Shown here: positions 9,201 through 19,100 of the stretch, in pieces
Layout of the letters: the number at the start of each line of letters is the position of its first letter
How positions within the stretch are numbered: position 1 is the stretch's first letter
Assembly (NCBI RefSeq): GCF_900111885.1
Contig: NZ_FOKG01000029.1
Span: 1-64,000 of the forward strand
Source of the DNA: Amycolatopsis marina
GTDB lineage: Bacteria; Actinomycetota; Actinomycetes; Mycobacteriales; Pseudonocardiaceae
Direction of reading: 5' to 3'
DNA: 64,000 bases
Notes under the pieces: model-generated
What the model saw: only the letters and a program-made list of their open reading frames with translations
Told to the model about the DNA's origin: nothing
Database searches by the model: none
Translations under genes and position numbers: made by a program

Positions 9201-10053
9201 GACGGTGTTCGACGGCTACCAGCAGGCGAAGGTCGGACTGCGCCGGATCGGCGACCTGTTACGCACGCCGACCTCCGTTCCGGCAACCGAGAATCCGGTG
9301 GAGATGCCGGAGCGGTTGCGCGGCGAGGTGAGGTTCGAGCGGGTCGATTTCGCCTACTCGGGAAGTGAGCGTCTTGCGCTGCACGACCTGACCCTGCACG
9401 TCCCCGAAGGCACGACGGTCGCACTGGTGGGCGAGACCGGAGCCGGTAAGTCCACTGTGGTCAAATTGGCGGCCAGGTTCTACGACGCGACGCGTGGGGT
9501 GGTCCGTATCGACGGGGTCGACGTGCGCGACTACGACCTCACGGAGTTGCGTGGAAGGCTGGGGGTGGTGCCCCAGGAAGCCCACCTCTTCTCCGGAACC
9601 GTCGCGGACAACATCCGCTACGGCAGGCCGTCGGCGACGGACGCGGAGGTGGAGGCGGCAGCAAGGACGGTAGGCGTGCTCGACGGAATCGCCGCGCTGC
9701 CCGCGGGCTTCCGGCAGGAGGTCGGCGAACGCGGCCGAGCGCTGTCAGCCGGGCAACGCCAGCTGGTGGCGCTTGCCAGGGCGGAACTTGTGGACCCCGA
9801 CGTGCTGCTGCTGGACGAGGCGACCGCGGCGCTGGACCCGTCGACGGAGTCGGCGGTACTGCGCGCAACCGAGCGCCTCACCCACCGCAGGACGACGTTC
9901 GTGGTGGCCCACCGCCTCGCGACCGCATCCCGCGCGGACCGGATCGTGGTGCTGGACCACGGCCGGATCACCGAACAGGGCACACACGGGGAACTGCTCG
10001 CCGCAGGCGGGCACTACGCGAGACTGTGGTCGCTGGGTGACGGGGCGGAGTGA
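6280..10053 (+). CDS. Fused (full-length) ABC exporter, TMD-NBD-TMD-NBD
   Basis: A 1257-residue multidrug/lipid-type exporter in which two half-transporters are joined. Half 1 has six membrane segments (about residues 40-320) and an NBD with Walker A GTAGSGKST at 394, LSGGQ at 502 and Walker B LVLDDATSAVD. Half 2 has membrane segments at about 690-980 and an NBD with Walker A GETGAGKST at 1051, signature LSAGQ at 1155 and Walker B LLLDEATAALD. Residue 527, normally the catalytic Glu of NBD1, is Asp, while Glu1180 is intact. The altered Walker B of NBD1 and the altered LSAGQ of NBD2 belong to the same composite ATP site, so one site is degenerate, as in heterodimeric exporters. The joining segment (about 600-690) is Pro/Ala-rich. 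Substrate unknown. Confidence 0.92.
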   Translation: MTKASTTASTRYTEAPERTAAQQPASPPTGWIRRLAAACWRHPVLVVLSLCAAMLGVGMQAASPLLVKVAVDDAVAGRTGNLGWLAVALVGLQLLTFGGAFARRYLGGRLALDVQHDLRRSVFGAVSRLDGGKQDSMRTGQIASRAITDLQLVTGILMQVPLSVGSVIFTVLAIGAMLLLSPTLTLIALVVAPAVAIVVAVSRKRLFPATWSAQQRAADLAQHVEETVTGVRVVKGFGQESRETGRLAGTARRLFAERLRSARMSAVPTATTSALPAAGQVAVLAVGGLLALRGEISLGTFLAFATYVTALIGPARMLSSLVVQAQLTRAGAERVHELIDAQPEVRDSADARPLPEGPLEVRLDGVRFGYTRSEPVLDGLSLHARAGETLALVGTAGSGKSTVSLLLPRFYDPHEGSVRIGAAGAPMDVRDVRLADLRSSIGVVFEEAFLFSTSVRDNIAYGRPDASDEEVVAAARAAEAHEFIEELPDGYDTLVGERGLTLSGGQRQRLGLARALITDPRVLVLDDATSAVDTVTEAAIHNTLREITSTRTTLLIAHRRSTLALADRIAVIDTGRLVDVGTAAELEGRCALFRELISGPGDGLDQKCPTGPAEPDESGVTPRLWPAEHTEDEPPAPSTARAAAGAGRAANTPPTEELLEGVRRLPPAVDAPRLDGVDATAPDPTFSLRRLLRPVRWLLATVVGLVGLNALATLSVPALYRYGVDEGVAAGVESAVLLAAAVGAVVIAVDWFVIAAQTRVTARAGESVLYLLRVRSYAHLQRLGLDYYERELAGKIMTRMTTDVDALSSFLQTGLATAVVSVLTLVGIGGALLVTDASLALYALAVLPILVVATVVFRRLASAAYTEARERVSVVNADMQENINGLRVAQAYTREERSAETFASRSDAYRRSRLRAQRYIATYFPFVALLSGVAEAVVLVAGAHRVARGELSPGVLLAFLLYLGMFFSPIQQLSTVFDGYQQAKVGLRRIGDLLRTPTSVPATENPVEMPERLRGEVRFERVDFAYSGSERLALHDLTLHVPEGTTVALVGETGAGKSTVVKLAARFYDATRGVVRIDGVDVRDYDLTELRGRLGVVPQEAHLFSGTVADNIRYGRPSATDAEVEAAARTVGVLDGIAALPAGFRQEVGERGRALSAGQRQLVALARAELVDPDVLLLDEATAALDPSTESAVLRATERLTHRRTTFVVAHRLATASRADRIVVLDHGRITEQGTHGELLAAGGHYARLWSLGDGAE

Positions 10054-10057
10054 GGCA

Positions 10058-10327
10058 TCAGCCGGCGTGCCACTCCAGCTCACCCCATCCCGCCTTTCGC
10101 ACATCGTCCATGTCCGCCCATTTCGTAGTTCCTGGCTTCACGTGCGATCCGCACCCGGTGTCCCAGTCCGGCCCCGCAGGCTGAGAGTAACTTTCTGACT
10201 CGACGTCGTCAGGTCCACACCAGACGGTGGTGCAGGAATCACACATGAGGACGATGTCGCCAGCTTCGGTCAACAGTGGGCGGACCAGACCCTGATCCCA
10301 GAGCGGGCACTCGACGAGCCACATCAT
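10058..10327 (-). CDS. Small Cys-containing protein, putative immunity protein for the RHS toxin
   Basis: An 89-residue protein beginning four bases behind the RHS stop codon in the same transcript. No family was recognised. It has cysteines in CP-W and CDSC...WC arrangements (residues about 7-37), suggesting a metal-binding knuckle, and is acidic with many Trp. In polymorphic toxin loci the gene directly behind the toxin tip is normally its immunity gene, so that role is inferred from position only. Its base composition is lower in G+C than the surrounding genes, like the toxin tip. Confidence 0.6.
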   Translation of the reverse strand: MMWLVECPLWDQGLVRPLLTEAGDIVLMCDSCTTVWCGPDDVESESYSQPAGPDWDTGCGSHVKPGTTKWADMDDVRKAGWGELEWHAG

Positions 10328-10331
10328 GGAC

Positions 10332-13300
10332 TCAACCTAACACTTTGCTCGGAATACCCGAGACCGGGAAGGCCGTGATCACCTCGTTGCCGTTCTCGAG
10401 AACGAGCTGCATGTATCTGACCGCAGGGTTTCCGGCCTGTCCACCGTTTACACCGCCCATGAATCCGATGTCTTCCTGCATGTTCACGAAATGGACCATT
10501 CTGTTTCCTTGCGGAACCGAGAAGGCCTCGCCGTTCTGTACCCGGAGGTAGGCCTCGTCGACGACCCGTCCGACACTGTTCGGGTTCGGGTCGGCGAAGA
10601 CACCGTGTTGCGGCCTGTTGGGAATATCATTCGCATGGTTCATCACATGTGCGAAACGATCATCGAAATTGGGGCTCGAATCGGGGTTGTAACGCAGGCC
10701 GGCCGGTGACTCATAGGTGTTCGGGCCCACCCGGGTCAGACCGCACCCATAGCCGGTCAGCCCGAGCGGATCGGCGTTGAGCCTTGGGTTACCGACATAA
10801 CCGTGCGGGTCCGGGCCGCCGAGAAAGCCCAACGGATCGGCTGACTGGTATCGGCCGGAATGCGGATCGTAGTAACGAAAGTAGTTGTAGTGCAGGCCGG
10901 TTTCGTCGTCGTAGTACTGGCCAGGGAAGCGAAGTGGGGTGCCCACGCCACCAGCCGATACGACAGACTCTCCCCACAAGGTGGCACTCGATCGCCAGGC
11001 AACCGAACCGCTGGGGTCGACGAGTTCAGTCGGCGCACCGATCAAGTCGGTGATAATCGAGTAGAAACGGCTGTCATACCAGTCCTGTGTTCCTGGCCGC
11101 AACGCGCGTTCGGTTTGCGTCAGCGGCCGACCGGTGTTCGCACCCCAGTCCCATGTGGTCGCCCGGCCAGTGGTCTCCTCCAACTGCTCGGCCAGGTGCG
11201 TCCCCTCCCAACTGAAGGCGACCCGTTCGACGACGCTCCGGTCGTGCGGGCGCTGCCGGAGTTTCGCGATGCGACGGCCGAACGGGTCGTACTTGTACTG
11301 CCAGATCCAGCCGTCCGGAGTGGTGACCTCGGTCAGCCTGTCGTCGCCGTCCCACCGGTAATGCCAAGTCCGGACCTTTCCGGACAACGAGCGGCTGCTA
11401 CGCAGCACGGTCCGTCCCTGCGAGTCGTGCTGATAACTGACGCGTCCGGCGGTACGGATCAACGTTCCCGCGTACGACCGCACTTCCCTGTCCCCGGGTT
11501 GCGCGGAAGGCATCTCGGCACTGGCGATCTTGCCAGCCGGGTCATACGCGTACCGTTCCATCGAGCGCGGCCCGTGGACGGTGTTCACCCTTCCGGTGCG
11601 ATCCAGGGCCAATTGCCACAGTCCGGCATCCTGATCTTCGATCCGCTGGACATACCCGTCCTGCCGGTAGTGGAAGCTACGGCTCTGCACCGTTCGTCGT
11701 GGCGCCGCACCGTCGAAATGACCAGCAGGTCCGGCGGCGAGCGCCTGGGTGAGCAACCGGTCGTTCGGGTCCCATGACTGGGACAAGACGACGTCCTGTC
11801 CCAGCATCCTGGTGGTCTCTCGCCCTGAGGCGTCGTAACCGAACCGGAGTACGTGGTCACCTGACCTCAGGACCGACGGCCTGCTGTTGGCGTCGTAACT
11901 CCAGTACGATTCGGAACCACTGGGTGTGCGCCGCCGGACCTTCCGGCCCAGTGCGTCAAAGCTCAACGCCAGCGTGCGGCCGTTGACGGTCTCCTCGACA
12001 GGACGTCCCAACCGGTCTCGCCGATAAACGATGTCAGCAGCGGAATTGGTGGCCCTGAGGACACGATCAGCGGGATCGTAGGAGAAGACAGTGATGTCAC
12101 CGTCAACTTCGCGCCGAGTTACGTTACCCATCGCATCACGTGCGAAACGGACCACCTGTCCGGCACCGTTGATCCGCTCCAGCAACTGCCCGGCCGCATC
12201 GTGTTTGTAGGTCAGCGTCCTGCCGTTGAAGTCGGTTTCCTGCTCCAGCCTGCCCTCTGCGTCATAGGTGTACCGCCAGACCAACCCCTGGGGATTGGTG
12301 ATCGACACAAGATGCAGTTCTGTGTCGTACGAGTAGGAGAACTTTGCTCCATCGGGAGCAGCTCTCTCGGCTGGGAAATCGAAATGAGTGATCCTCGTAC
12401 GAGTCACTCCGCCGAGCGGGTCCACGTGCTCGATCTGATTTCCTTCTCCGTCGTAGCGCCAGTGCTCCGAAGCGCCGTCCGGAGTTGTCCGCGACAGAAG
12501 CTTGCCCTCCACCGTCCAGCGCAGACGCGTCACACCACCCACGGGATCGGTGATCGCGACGACACGGCCGAATGCGTCCCGCTCGTACTGCACCGTCGCC
12601 CCGAGCGGATCGGTTACCACCAGAGCGAGCCCGGCGGCGTCGGCGAGAACTCGGTGCGTGTTGCCCATGGCGTCGGTGGTCGACACCACCTGACCACGGT
12701 CACCGTGGCCGAACCGGGTGGTCGCGCCGGTCGGATCCACGATCGATGTGTGATTGCCGTTCTGGTCGTACGAATAGAGCCAGGTGGCGCCGTCAGGATC
12801 GACGATGCGAACAGGCTGACCGAACTCGTTGTAGTCCGACAGCGCTTGACCACCGTCCGGTCGGATCACGGCGGTCATATTGCCGTCTCGGTCGTAGACG
12901 TACCGCCAGGTCCGGCCCAGGGGATCAGTTCTGCTCAACAGCGCGCCGTAGCGGTCCCACTCGAATGAACCGATATGCCCCAGCGGGCTGATCTCCCGAA
13001 TCAGCTGCCAATTCTCATTGAAGTGGTACCTGGTGGCATATCCACGAGAGTCGGTGTAGGTGGTAATCCTGTTGACGTCGTCGTAGTTGACCGAGCAGGT
13101 CAGCACTCCGCCGGAGCCCTCAGTACGAACACATCGGCCGCGCTCGTCGTAGTAGTACGCGTACCACTCCCCGTTCCGGTTCTCCCACCGCGTGACCCGC
13201 CCCATGTGGTCGTAGTCGAATCGCTGCGACAAGCCGGAAGAGTTGAGGACCTCGGACAATCGGCCCGCACTGTCGTAGCGGTACTGAACCAGGGAAACAC

Positions 13301-14915
13301 CGGTCACCTCACCGGTCAACAAGCGAAGGCCGGTGACCAGGCCGGCAGTCCGATCCACCGCCACTCGGTACCCGCCCGAGTGGCGAACCTCCTTGACCAA
13401 CCCGTCTTCGTCATGTTCGAAGTCGATGCGGTTGTCGTTTCGATCGACCACGGCTGCCAAGGGGCAGTAGCGCCCGGCCGGGAAGTAGTGGACGTGCCCG
13501 GAATCCTTGTGCCTAACGGCGTAACCACCGTCAGAGGTCCGCCACAACGGCCATCGTGGGCCTTCGGCAGGCAGGACCGCCCCTCCGCTCTCAGGCGGGG
13601 TGGGGTAGGTGAGCAGAACTCCGTCCGATGCCGCATAACACACGCCATGTTGGTCAACTTCCAGCCGTTGGTCCAATGTGGACGTCCAGGTGCGGCCGAA
13701 AGAACGGCCCACCCGGTAGCCGGAGTGATGGGCCCTTCGCAGGATCAGCGGCAGGACGCCGGGCAGTTCCACGTCCACCTCCCCCATGATCATTTCGCCG
13801 GTGGCGAGATCGATGGGATCCCCGTCGGTGCATTTCCAGTCGTTCAGCCTGCCGTCGGCCCGGGGATCGACGTTGTCCCGAATGGAGCCGTCCGGCTTGC
13901 CGCCGTTCGGTGACGTGCCGTCTGGCTTTCCGCCGTTCGGTGTGGTCGTCCCCGGCCCGTCCGGGCTGGTACTCGACGGGCTCGTGGTGTCCGGCGACTT
14001 CGGGGTGGTGCTCGGTGCGTCCGGAGTCGTGGTCCCGCTCGGCGTGGTCGTCGCCGAGGAAGGCGTGGTGGCGTCCGGGGACTTCACCGTCGGCGCGTCG
14101 ATGCCGGGCGTGTTCGGCGTGGACGACGGTGTGGTTCCCCCGCCGGGGGAGAACTTGCGGGCCAGCTTCGCCAGTGCCTGGATGATCTCGTCCAGCTTGT
14201 CGATCACCCTGCGGATCAACGGCGAGACATTGCCGATCGTCTTGACCAGCTTCCGGATCAGATCCGAGATCTTGCTGATCGCCTTGGAGATCGCCGTCGT
14301 GGCCTGCACCGCGATGAGCGGCGTCGCGAAGCCGAGCGTGCCGGCCGCCTCGAGCGCCCAGGTGATGAGCTTGCCGACCAGTTCGGCGACCAGGTCGCGG
14401 ACGATCTCACGCACCGCGGCGACGACCTCGCCCATGATCATCACGCCGACCGAGATGCCCTCCGACAGCGTCGCCGCCCCGGCGATCGCGTCGGCCTGCT
14501 CGGCCGAGGCCTGCCGGTAGGCGTCGGCGGCCTCGCCCGACCAGCCGGCGGTCCCGGTGTTGACCTCGTTGCCGAGGTCGCCCGCCACCGCGGAGACTTC
14601 GGCCGCGACATTCGCCCAGGTCTCGGAGAACGACTGGATTACCGGCGGGTCCCCCGCCAGCCAGTCCAGCGCTTCTTTCAACGGCTGCACGTGCTCGATG
14701 AGCCAGGACACCCCGTACGACGCGAGCGTCCCGATCGGGTCCACCACCATCGACAGGACCTCGAGGCCCACACCGACGGCGCCGAGGCCGACCGCCACCC
14801 AGGAGCCGTCCGAGATTCCCGACGCGAGATCAACGGCGGACTCGGCGATCCCGATTCCCGTGTATCCGGTTGTGGTCGACTGCGCCTGCGCGACCAGCGG
14901 GTTCCCGTCAGGCAT
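10332..14915 (-). CDS. RHS/YD-repeat polymorphic toxin with N-terminal WXG-like domain
   Basis: A 1527-residue secreted toxin. Order of parts: a helical N-terminus of about 270 residues with a W-S-G turn (TAGWSGEAADAYRQA), as in WXG100/PPE substrates of type VII secretion; a Pro/Thr/Ser/Gly linker at about 270-355 with repeated PNGGKPDG; a DUF6531-like entry (DPIDLATGEMIMGEVDVELP); a long series of YD repeats; and the RHS core end (YDDETGLHYNYFRYYDP...ADPLGF...NPLNADPLGL type). A variable tip of about 140 residues follows. The tip has His-containing motifs (DRFAHVMNHAND, NRPQHGVF, RVVDEAYLRV) reminiscent of BECR-fold (EndoU/barnase-like) RNases; this is inference. Bases 10621-10680 in the tip are only 27/60 G+C, suggesting tip exchange. 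The start overlaps the upstream EspC-like gene. Confidence 0.9.
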   Translation of the reverse strand: MPDGNPLVAQAQSTTTGYTGIGIAESAVDLASGISDGSWVAVGLGAVGVGLEVLSMVVDPIGTLASYGVSWLIEHVQPLKEALDWLAGDPPVIQSFSETWANVAAEVSAVAGDLGNEVNTGTAGWSGEAADAYRQASAEQADAIAGAATLSEGISVGVMIMGEVVAAVREIVRDLVAELVGKLITWALEAAGTLGFATPLIAVQATTAISKAISKISDLIRKLVKTIGNVSPLIRRVIDKLDEIIQALAKLARKFSPGGGTTPSSTPNTPGIDAPTVKSPDATTPSSATTTPSGTTTPDAPSTTPKSPDTTSPSSTSPDGPGTTTPNGGKPDGTSPNGGKPDGSIRDNVDPRADGRLNDWKCTDGDPIDLATGEMIMGEVDVELPGVLPLILRRAHHSGYRVGRSFGRTWTSTLDQRLEVDQHGVCYAASDGVLLTYPTPPESGGAVLPAEGPRWPLWRTSDGGYAVRHKDSGHVHYFPAGRYCPLAAVVDRNDNRIDFEHDEDGLVKEVRHSGGYRVAVDRTAGLVTGLRLLTGEVTGVSLVQYRYDSAGRLSEVLNSSGLSQRFDYDHMGRVTRWENRNGEWYAYYYDERGRCVRTEGSGGVLTCSVNYDDVNRITTYTDSRGYATRYHFNENWQLIREISPLGHIGSFEWDRYGALLSRTDPLGRTWRYVYDRDGNMTAVIRPDGGQALSDYNEFGQPVRIVDPDGATWLYSYDQNGNHTSIVDPTGATTRFGHGDRGQVVSTTDAMGNTHRVLADAAGLALVVTDPLGATVQYERDAFGRVVAITDPVGGVTRLRWTVEGKLLSRTTPDGASEHWRYDGEGNQIEHVDPLGGVTRTRITHFDFPAERAAPDGAKFSYSYDTELHLVSITNPQGLVWRYTYDAEGRLEQETDFNGRTLTYKHDAAGQLLERINGAGQVVRFARDAMGNVTRREVDGDITVFSYDPADRVLRATNSAADIVYRRDRLGRPVEETVNGRTLALSFDALGRKVRRRTPSGSESYWSYDANSRPSVLRSGDHVLRFGYDASGRETTRMLGQDVVLSQSWDPNDRLLTQALAAGPAGHFDGAAPRRTVQSRSFHYRQDGYVQRIEDQDAGLWQLALDRTGRVNTVHGPRSMERYAYDPAGKIASAEMPSAQPGDREVRSYAGTLIRTAGRVSYQHDSQGRTVLRSSRSLSGKVRTWHYRWDGDDRLTEVTTPDGWIWQYKYDPFGRRIAKLRQRPHDRSVVERVAFSWEGTHLAEQLEETTGRATTWDWGANTGRPLTQTERALRPGTQDWYDSRFYSIITDLIGAPTELVDPSGSVAWRSSATLWGESVVSAGGVGTPLRFPGQYYDDETGLHYNYFRYYDPHSGRYQSADPLGFLGGPDPHGYVGNPRLNADPLGLTGYGCGLTRVGPNTYESPAGLRYNPDSSPNFDDRFAHVMNHANDIPNRPQHGVFADPNPNSVGRVVDEAYLRVQNGEAFSVPQGNRMVHFVNMQEDIGFMGGVNGGQAGNPAVRYMQLVLENGNEVITAFPVSGIPSKVLG

Positions 14916-15238
14916 CAGAGCGCCCCGCCCGTCTTCTTGATCACCGCTGCGGTGTCGTCCTCATGCCCGCTGTACGTGGCGGACGCGTCCCGGACCTTGC
15001 CCGCTGTGGCGCTGATCGACTCGGCCGCCGTTCGCAGCGCCCGCACGCCCATCTGCTCGAACGGGTCGAGCAGCAGCGCGAACGGCTGGCAGATCACGCC
15101 GTACGCGCTGTTGTCCATCGTCACCTGCTGCGCGGCGGAGACGGCCGTCTCCATCCGATCCGCGAAGCCGTCGACCTTGCCTGCGTGGTTCTCCAACTCC
15201 TCGTGGAGTACCTCGAAACCCTGCCCGCCGCTACCCAT
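14915..15238 (-). CDS. EspC-like (DUF2580/type VII secretion-associated) helical protein
   Basis: A 107-residue, mostly helical protein (GFEVLHEELENHAGKVDGFADRM start; AAESISATAGKVRDAS near the C-terminus). It matches the pattern of ESX-1-associated EspC/DUF2580 proteins, small partners of type VII substrates that lack a clear WXG turn. Its stop overlaps the RHS start by one base, so it is probably made in equal amounts and may be co-secreted with, or act as a chaperone for, the N-terminal domain of the RHS protein. The family assignment is by general pattern and is fairly confident. Confidence 0.78.
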   Translation of the reverse strand: MGSGGQGFEVLHEELENHAGKVDGFADRMETAVSAAQQVTMDNSAYGVICQPFALLLDPFEQMGVRALRTAAESISATAGKVRDASATYSGHEDDTAAVIKKTGGAL

Positions 15239-15274
15239 CGCGAAACCCCTCCAGAAGCCGAACCGGTTGGCTGA

Positions 15275-15853
15275 TCAATCCCGCCGCAGGAACGATTGGT
15301 CACCGAAGTCCTCGCCGTCGTCGTCATCCGAGGGCGGACGCCTGCGACTCGCGGGCGGAGCGGGCGGCGGCTTCGGAGCAGGCGGTGTCGGCGGAGCGGC
15401 ACGACGCGGAGGCTCGGGCTCCTCGTCCGGCTCGGTCTCGACGCGCAACTGCCGACCGGGGGCCTCCCTGCCCTGCGGCTCCTCTTCCTCCGGAGCATCG
15501 GGGAACTGCTCGACGGCGGTCGCCACGATGTGCCGCGTCGTGGAGTCCTCGCCGACGGTGGCCGCGGTGATTTCCTGCAACCGCTCGGGATACTTCGACT
15601 GCGCCTTCTGCATGGCGCGCAGCACGTTGGCGGCGATCTCGTCGGGGCTCATGTTCTTCACCCCATCGGTCATCCGCACGTCGGTCGGCAGCCCGTTGTG
15701 GCCGACCGTGACGGACACCGCCCCCGAAGCCACCGACTCGGTGATCGAGATCTGCTCGACCTGCCGCTGCATCTGCTCGTACCGCTGCGCCTTCTCGGCG
15801 GCGTTGCGCTCCCAGTCGTTGACCATGCGCTCGACATCCGTCAGATCGGCCAC
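15275..15853 (-). CDS. YbaB/EbfC-like nucleoid-associated family protein
   Basis: A 192-residue protein with a GTG start preceded by GGGAG. Residues 1-120 resemble YbaB/EbfC: a long coiled-coil helix (MVNDWERNAAEKAQRYEQMQRQVEQI), a beta segment (GAVSVTVGHNGLPTDVRM) and a C-terminal helix. The remaining 70 residues are a Pro/Glu/Asp-rich disordered tail. In Pseudonocardiaceae such YbaB-like genes commonly lead type VII secretion/toxin operons rather than the recR locus, and here it heads the RHS operon 36 bp before the EspC-like gene. A DNA-binding role is known for the family; a role in toxin export is inference. Confidence 0.8.
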   Translation of the reverse strand: MADLTDVERMVNDWERNAAEKAQRYEQMQRQVEQISITESVASGAVSVTVGHNGLPTDVRMTDGVKNMSPDEIAANVLRAMQKAQSKYPERLQEITAATVGEDSTTRHIVATAVEQFPDAPEEEEPQGREAPGRQLRVETEPDEEPEPPRRAAPPTPPAPKPPPAPPASRRRPPSDDDDGEDFGDQSFLRRD

Positions 15854-16180
15854 CGTGACTCCCCTCTCGCCCTAGTCTCCGCAAGATGCAGACGACCTGA
15901 ACAGCGTCGCGGTTCCCGTCAACCTCCAACAGGTCCGCTCCGGTGACCGAGCGCGACCACAGGTGGGCACTTAACCGATTCAGTGACAAATCGCAAACGA
16001 TTCGTCCCAGAGGTTGACCGAGTTCGCTCACGCGCCGCTACGCGAGGGGGTTAGCCTGGTAGGCGCGTAACCGGACACAGCCGTCGAAACGTGTTGCAGG
16101 TCTCAAGGATGCGTCCGATCACGCGCTGGCAGCAAGACACAGACAACCAGATCGAGTATGGATAGAGGCGAGTCCCTGCC
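15854..16180. other. Divergent promoter region (RHS operon / kgd)
   Basis: These 327 bases separate divergent genes and carry no gene. On the plus strand TTGACC at 16014 and TAGCCT near 16052 are candidate kgd promoter pieces. On the minus strand a TTGACG is present upstream of the YbaB-like gene. None forms a convincing pair. Confidence 0.45.
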
Positions 16181-19100
16181 GTGTCCAGCAGCAGCCCTGC
16201 GTCACAGTTCGGCCCCAATGAATGGCTCGTCGAGGAGATGTACGACCAGTTCCTCGCCGACCCCTCCTCCGTAGATGCCGCATGGCATGACTTCTTCGCC
16301 GACTTCAAGCCAACGCAGGCAGCGCAGTCGTCTCCGGGCGGTGACGGCAGGTCCGAAAGCCCGTCACGGAACGGGCAGACCCCCGAGAAGTCGAGCGCGC
16401 CGTCCCCGGCCCCGGCGCAGGAGAAGCCCGCCGACAAGCCGGCGGCCCCGAAGGCCGCCGCGCCCAAGCAGGCAGCGAAGCCGGCCGCGAAGAGCTCGCC
16501 GGACGACAAGGCGGACACGGCCAAGCCCGCCAAGGCCGAGCCGGAGCGCAAGACCCTGCGCGGCGCCGCCGCGGCCATCGCGAAGAACATGGACGCCTCG
16601 CTGACGGTTCCGACCGCCACCAGTGTGCGCGCCGTCCCGGCCAAGCTCATGGCCGACAACCGGATCGTGATCAACAACCACCTGAAGCGGACCAGGGGCG
16701 GGAAGATCTCCTTCACGCACCTCATCGGCTACGCGATGGTGCGGGCGCTGCACGAGTTCCCCAACATGAACCGGCACTACGAGCTGATCGACGGCAAGCC
16801 GCACTCGGTCACCCCGGAGCATGTGAACCTCGGTCTCGCGATCGACATGAAGGGCAAGGAGGGTTCGCGCACCCTCGTCGTCGCCTCGATCAAGAACACC
16901 GAGAACATGACCTTCCTGCAGTTCTGGCAGGCGTACGAGGAGATCGTCAAGAAGGCGCGGAACAACAAGCTCACCGCGGACGACTTCGCGGGCACCACGA
17001 TCTCCCTGACCAACCCCGGTGGCATCGGCACCAACCACTCCGTCCCCCGGCTGCAGGTCGGGCAGGGCGCGATCATCGGCGTCGGCGCGATGGAGTACCC
17101 CGCGCACTTCCAGGGCACCAGCGAGAAGGCCCTCACCGAGATGGGCGTCAGCAAGATCATGACGCTGACCTCGACGTACGACCACCGGATCATCCAGGGC
17201 GCGGAGTCCGGCGAGTTCCTCAAGCGGATCCACCAGTTGCTGCTCGGTGAGGACGGCTTCTACGACGACGTCTTCACCTCGCTGCGCCTGCCGTACGAGC
17301 CGGTGCGCTGGGTCGAGGACATCCCCGAGGGCGCGGTCGACAAGACCGCGCGGGTGATCGAGCTGATCGACGCCTACCGGATGCGCGGTCACCTGATGGC
17401 CGACACCGACCCGCTGAACTACCGGCAGCGCAGGCACGAGGACCTCGACGTCCTCTCGCACGGGCTGACGCTGTGGGACCTCGACCGCGAGTTCGCGGTC
17501 GGCGGTTTCGCGGGCGAGGAGCGGATGAAGCTGCGCGACATCCTCGGGGTGCTGCGCAACTCCTACTGCCGCACCGTGGGTATCGAGTACACCCACATCC
17601 TGGATCCCGACGAGCGTCGCTGGATCCAGGACCGCGTGGAGATCCCGCACGAGAAGCCCGAGACCTCGGTGCAGAAGTACGTGCTTTCGAAGCTCAACGC
17701 GGCCGAGGCCTTCGAGACCTTCCTGCAGACGAAGTACGTCGGCCAGAAGCGGTTCTCGCTCGAGGGCGGCGAAACCGTGATCCCGCTGCTCGACACGGTC
17801 CTGGACAAGGCGGCCGAACACGAGCTCGACGAGGTCGTCATCGGCATGCCGCACCGCGGCAGGCTGAACGTGCTGGCGAACATCGTCGGCAAGCCGATCT
17901 CGCAGATCTTCCAGGAGTTCGAGGGCAACCTCGATCCAGGGCAGGCGCACGGCTCCGGCGACGTGAAGTACCACCTCGGGGCCGAGGGCAAGTACTTCCG
18001 GATGTTCGGCGACGGCGAGACCAAGGTGTCGCTGACCGCGAACCCGTCGCACCTGGAAACGGTGGACCCGGTGCTCGAGGGCATCGTGCGGGCCAAGCAG
18101 GACCTGCTGGACAAGGGTGGCAGCGCCGGCCTCGGTTACACCGTGCTCCCCGTGCTGCTGCACGGTGACGCGGCGTTCGCGGGCCAGGGTGTGGTCGCGG
18201 AGACGCTGAACCTCGCGCTGCTCCGTGGCTACCGCACCGGTGGCACCGTGCACGTGATCATCAACAACCAGGTCGGCTTCACCACCGCCCCGGAGAACGC
18301 CCGGTCGACGCAGTACGCGACGGACGTGGCGAAGATGATCGGCGCCCCGGTGTTCCACGTGAACGGCGACGACCCGGAGGCCGCGTACTGGGTGGCGCAG
18401 CTGGCCGTGGAGTACCGCCAGGCGTTCAACAAGGACTTTGTGATCGACATGATCTGCTACCGGCGGCGCGGTCACAACGAGGGTGACGATCCCTCGATGA
18501 CGCAGCCGGCGATGTACGACATCATCGACACCAAGCGAAGCGTGCGGAAGACCTACACCGAGTCGCTGATCGGCCGCGGGGACATTTCGGTCGAGGAGGC
18601 GGAGGCCGCGCTCCGCGACTTCTCCAGTCAGCTCGAGCACGTGTTCAACGAGGTCCGTGAGCTGGAGAAGCACCCGGTCAAGGCCAGCCCCTCGGTCGAG
18701 GAGGAGCAGCAGGTGCCCGCCAAGGTGCCGACCGCGATCTCCCGCGAGGTGGTCGAGCGCATCGGTGACGCGTTCGTCAACGTGCCGGAGGGTTTCACCC
18801 CGCACCCCAGGGTCAAGCCGGTGATGGAGCGGCGGCACAAGATGTCCCGCGAAGGCGGCATCGACTGGGCGTTCGGCGAACTGCTGGCGTTCGGCTCGCT
18901 GGCGATCGACGGCCGGCTGGTCCGGCTTTCGGGTCAGGACTCCCGGCGTGGCACGTTCACCCAGCGGCACTCCGTGCTGATCGACCGCAAGACCGGCCAG
19001 GAGTACTCCCCGCTGCAGCACCTCGCCGAGCAGCAGGGCCGGGTGATGATCTACGACTCGGCGCTTTCGGAGTACGCGGCCGTCGGCTTCGAGTACGGCT

